From an uncultured Chloroflexota bacterium (GTDB lineage: Bacteria; Chloroflexota; Dehalococcoidia; UBA2247; RBG-13-53-26): a stretch of 7,397 nt of DNA. Of this stretch, positions 6,151 to 7,397 are shown piece by piece (position 1 is the first letter of the stretch; every line of letters starts with the position of its first letter). The stretch spans positions 1 to 7,397 of the forward strand of contig CALMBS010000399.1 of the NCBI GenBank assembly GCA_937860285.1. Direction: 5' to 3'. The position numbers and the translations under genes were made by a program. A model generated the notes under the pieces. That model was not told the DNA's origin. It worked only from the letters and a program-made list of their open reading frames with translations, and made no database searches.

Positions 6151-6678
6151 ATGAAGTCACGGATGTATGACTGGGATTTCGACGATCCCTATTCCGACAC
6201 GTGGGTGCTGCTGCAGCAGACCTGGGAGGCCATGTCGGGTTACCTGCAGGGTGAGCTCAGCGACCTCGGTGTGACCTGGGCCCAGGCCGACATCCTGATG
6301 ATTCTCTCCGCCAGCAGGGCGCCGCTGGCCGCCAGCCAGATCGCGGCCTACACCTTCCGCTCCCCCCAGAGCGTCTCCGAGCTCCTGGGCCGGATGGAGA
6401 GCGCGGGGCACCTGAAGAAGGTCAGGGGAGTAGGCGATCAGCGGGTGGTCAAGATACGGATGACCCAGAGAGGGGAGGACCTGGCCAAGAGGCTGAGGTC
6501 GGCCGGTTTCGTGTACGGCTCCCGGGTGATGAAGTCCTCCCTTTCCGCCACAGAGGTCGATGAGCTCAACCTCCTCTTGAGGAAGCTGCGCGACGGCGTG
6601 CTCCGGGAGATCGCCCTGAAGACGGAGCCGCTTCCCGACGTCCTTGACCGGCCCCGTCTGGATCGCCAGCGCCAGTGA
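6151..6678 (+). CDS. MarR-family winged-helix transcriptional regulator
   Basis: A 175-aa DNA-binding regulator, expected to dimerise and respond to a small ligand such as an aromatic acid or CoA thioester. The winged helix is clear: the helix beginning VTWAQADILMILSA (41-54), LAASQIAAYTFRS (59-71), recognition helix PQSVSELLGRMESAGHLKKV (72-91), and a wing with GDQRVVKIRMTQRGEDL (95-111), matching the DRR-x-V-x-LT-x-GR pattern of the family. Flanking N- and C-terminal helices form the expected dimer interface, and the last 15 or so residues are charged and probably disordered. ATG 6151 is chosen because AAGGGA lies six bases upstream; upstream in-frame codons would add a sequence unlike the family, and ATG 6163 has no good ribosome site. 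It sits between etfAB and the DUF6125-like gene and is the obvious local regulator. Its ligand and targets are unknown. Confidence 0.9.
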   Translation: MKSRMYDWDFDDPYSDTWVLLQQTWEAMSGYLQGELSDLGVTWAQADILMILSASRAPLAASQIAAYTFRSPQSVSELLGRMESAGHLKKVRGVGDQRVVKIRMTQRGEDLAKRLRSAGFVYGSRVMKSSLSATEVDELNLLLRKLRDGVLREIALKTEPLPDVLDRPRLDRQRQ

Positions 6679-6680
6679 GG

Positions 6681-6696
6681 ACGCCACCCGGCGTTT
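6681..6696 (+). terminator. Weak hairpin after marR
   Basis: ACGCC (6681-6685) pairs with GGCGT (6690-6694) around a 4-base loop, directly followed by TT; two G-T wobble pairs could extend the stem. It starts two bases after the marR stop codon. The stem is short and the T-run minimal, so it may be only a weak or factor-assisted terminator. Confidence 0.35.
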
Positions 6697-6721
6697 CCGC
6701 CTGTATCCTGCCCGCTCTGAT

Positions 6722-6741
6722 CTGATCAGCACTGTACGTGC
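6722..6741 (+). promoter_or_regulatory. Clustered palindromes upstream of the last gene's promoter, possible operator
   Basis: An 8-bp palindrome CTGATCAG (6722-6729) abuts GCAC-TGTAC-GTGC (6729-6741), about 40 bases before the -35 box. The GCAC/GTGC half-sites also occur, with a different spacer, in the marR leader (6118-6128). This could be a binding site for the adjacent MarR protein or another regulator; the evidence is symmetry and position only. Confidence 0.3.
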
Positions 6742-6768
6742 CAGACGCCAGGCTGTCCCATACGATCT

Positions 6769-6810
6769 ATTCGGCTCCTTATTGACCGTGAAACCTGCGG
6801 CTGGTAGAGT
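6769..6810 (+). promoter_or_regulatory. Sigma70-type promoter for the DUF6125-like gene, copy of the promoter at 1763
   Basis: A -35 box TTGACC (6782-6787), a 17-base spacer ending in TGG, and a -10 box TAGAGT (6805-6810) are visible. Bases 6769-6789 are identical to 1763-1783. After the -10 box both promoters continue with CAG and, a few bases later, GGCGG, so similarity extends around the predicted start site near 6817. The spacers between are otherwise unlike, so the conserved blocks look selected rather than recently duplicated. Confidence 0.78.
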
Positions 6811-6841
6811 CAGAATTGGCGGGCAAGAGTACCCCATTCTG
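6811..6841 (+). other. Dyad/hairpin at the predicted transcription start of the last gene
   Basis: CAGAAT (6811-6816) is the exact reverse complement of ATTCTG (6836-6841), and inside it G-rich bases (6818-6823) face CCCC (6832-6835), allowing a longer bulged stem. It overlaps the predicted transcription start and ends three bases before the Shine-Dalgarno sequence. It may be an operator in DNA or a 5' mRNA stem; either role is inferred. Confidence 0.35.
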
Positions 6842-6843
6842 CT

Positions 6844-6850
6844 AAGGAGG
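6844..6850 (+). promoter_or_regulatory. Strong Shine-Dalgarno sequence that fixes the start of the last gene
   Basis: AAGGAGG, a full match to the anti-Shine-Dalgarno core, lies 10 bases before ATG 6861. It is the strongest ribosome site in the window and, with the near-consensus promoter, suggests high expression. Confidence 0.8.
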
Positions 6851-6860
6851 TTGAGATAAC

Positions 6861-7397
6861 ATGGCACTGGAAAAGCTGACCCTGGAAGAACTGAAGAAAG
6901 AGCGACCGGACCTGGTGGCTGCCCTGAAGAAGGAGATTACCGGCAAGAAGGAGCTGGATGACCTCAGCGGCCCCTGGAACCCCAACCTGACCTTTGACGA
7001 CATGTCCAAGGAATTCCTCATGAAGCTGATGAACATCTGGCAGCATGCCTGGATCACCTTGAGCGGCATGTGGTACGACGAAGTCAGGGCCAGGTGGGGC
7101 TTCGATGCCGCCAACGAGTGTGAGCTGGCCTCCTGGGAGAAGATGGGCAAGAAGGTCAACCCCCGGTACGGCAAGCTGGGGAACGTCAAGATGGACAAGG
7201 ACGGCTATCCGGCCACGGTGCTGGAGTGCATGAAGTGCCTCCAGCTGCCCCTGGACAACATCATGAGGGGCAAGAACGCCGGGCTGTTCGACGGCGTGTT
7301 CACCATCATCAATGAGAACAAGGTCCACGTGAAGTACAACCGGTGCATCGCCCTCGAGGGGCTGGAGAGGAACTGGGGCGAGAGGATGCCGCCCCTG
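6861..7397 (+). CDS. Hypothetical protein resembling DUF6125-type proteins (3' end missing)
   Basis: An open frame of 179 codons runs off the window without a stop. It starts at ATG 6861 behind a strong ribosome site and promoter. The first 40 residues are a Lys/Glu/Leu-rich helix. Then comes a helical segment around WQHAWITLSGMWYDEVRARWG (starting at 64) with FDAANECELASWEKMGKK after it, resembling the helical core of DUF6125-type proteins and of the wider L-2-amino-thiazoline-4-carboxylate-hydrolase-like group. The second half has a C-x2-C (CMKC) and a later conserved-looking strand with Cys (VHVKYNRCIALEGLER), which could bind a metal or ligand. I recognise the resemblance only by pattern, so no function is assigned. 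No signal peptide or membrane segment is seen. It follows marR by 182 bases and shares its promoter element with the Fe-S flavoprotein gene, hinting at a linked role. Confidence 0.75.
   Translation, partial: MALEKLTLEELKKERPDLVAALKKEITGKKELDDLSGPWNPNLTFDDMSKEFLMKLMNIWQHAWITLSGMWYDEVRARWGFDAANECELASWEKMGKKVNPRYGKLGNVKMDKDGYPATVLECMKCLQLPLDNIMRGKNAGLFDGVFTIINENKVHVKYNRCIALEGLERNWGERMPPL

Noticed and set aside
1763..6789. The duplicated 21-bp element as terminal repeats of a mobile element
   Set aside because: The copies are direct, not inverted, both coincide with promoter boxes, no transposase or integrase lies between them, and the interval contains ordinary metabolic genes.

Overview
The window is GC-rich bacterial DNA with all genes on the + strand. 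It looks like a catabolic or accessory-metabolism locus built around CoA-thioester chemistry and flavin-based electron transfer. The gene mix is an acyl-CoA dehydrogenase, a stand-alone MaoC-type hydratase, a large Fe-S/FMN/FAD oxidoreductase, a dedicated ETF pair, a MarR regulator and a DUF6125-like hypothetical. It resembles loci I associate with uncultivated Chloroflexota (Dehalococcoidia/SAR202-like) and, less so, Desulfobacterota. That placement is low-confidence inference, because no taxonomic marker is present.

Layout. Positions 1-55 are the last codons of an unidentified gene. Positions 67-1248 encode an acyl-CoA dehydrogenase and 1281-1763 a 160-aa MaoC-like hydratase, closely spaced and probably cotranscribed. 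Positions 1764-1895 hold a well-formed sigma70-type promoter and a pair of 17-bp direct repeats. Positions 1896-3851 encode a 651-aa oxidoreductase of the 2,4-dienoyl-CoA reductase / trimethylamine dehydrogenase family, followed by a strong hairpin terminator (3902-3946). Positions 4001-5053 and 5110-6021 encode ETF alpha and beta, in alpha-beta order. A candidate promoter (6061-6089) precedes a MarR-type regulator (6151-6678). A second promoter (6769-6810), almost a copy of the one at 1763-1804, drives an incomplete DUF6125-like gene (6861 to the window end).

How the parts may work together. The dehydrogenase and hydratase would carry out desaturation and hydration of a CoA-bound substrate. 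ETF would take electrons from the dehydrogenase and, I suggest, would also exchange electrons with the Fe-S flavoprotein. That flavoprotein keeps its FMN barrel, 4Fe-4S cysteines and first Rossmann fold but has lost the glycine motif of the second (NAD(P)H-type) Rossmann fold, as in ETF-linked trimethylamine dehydrogenase. The shared 21-bp promoter element before the flavoprotein and before the last gene suggests that these two units are coordinately expressed, possibly under the adjacent MarR protein.

No tRNA, rRNA, CRISPR array, insertion sequence or phage gene was seen, and no gene-free stretch exceeds about 185 bases.
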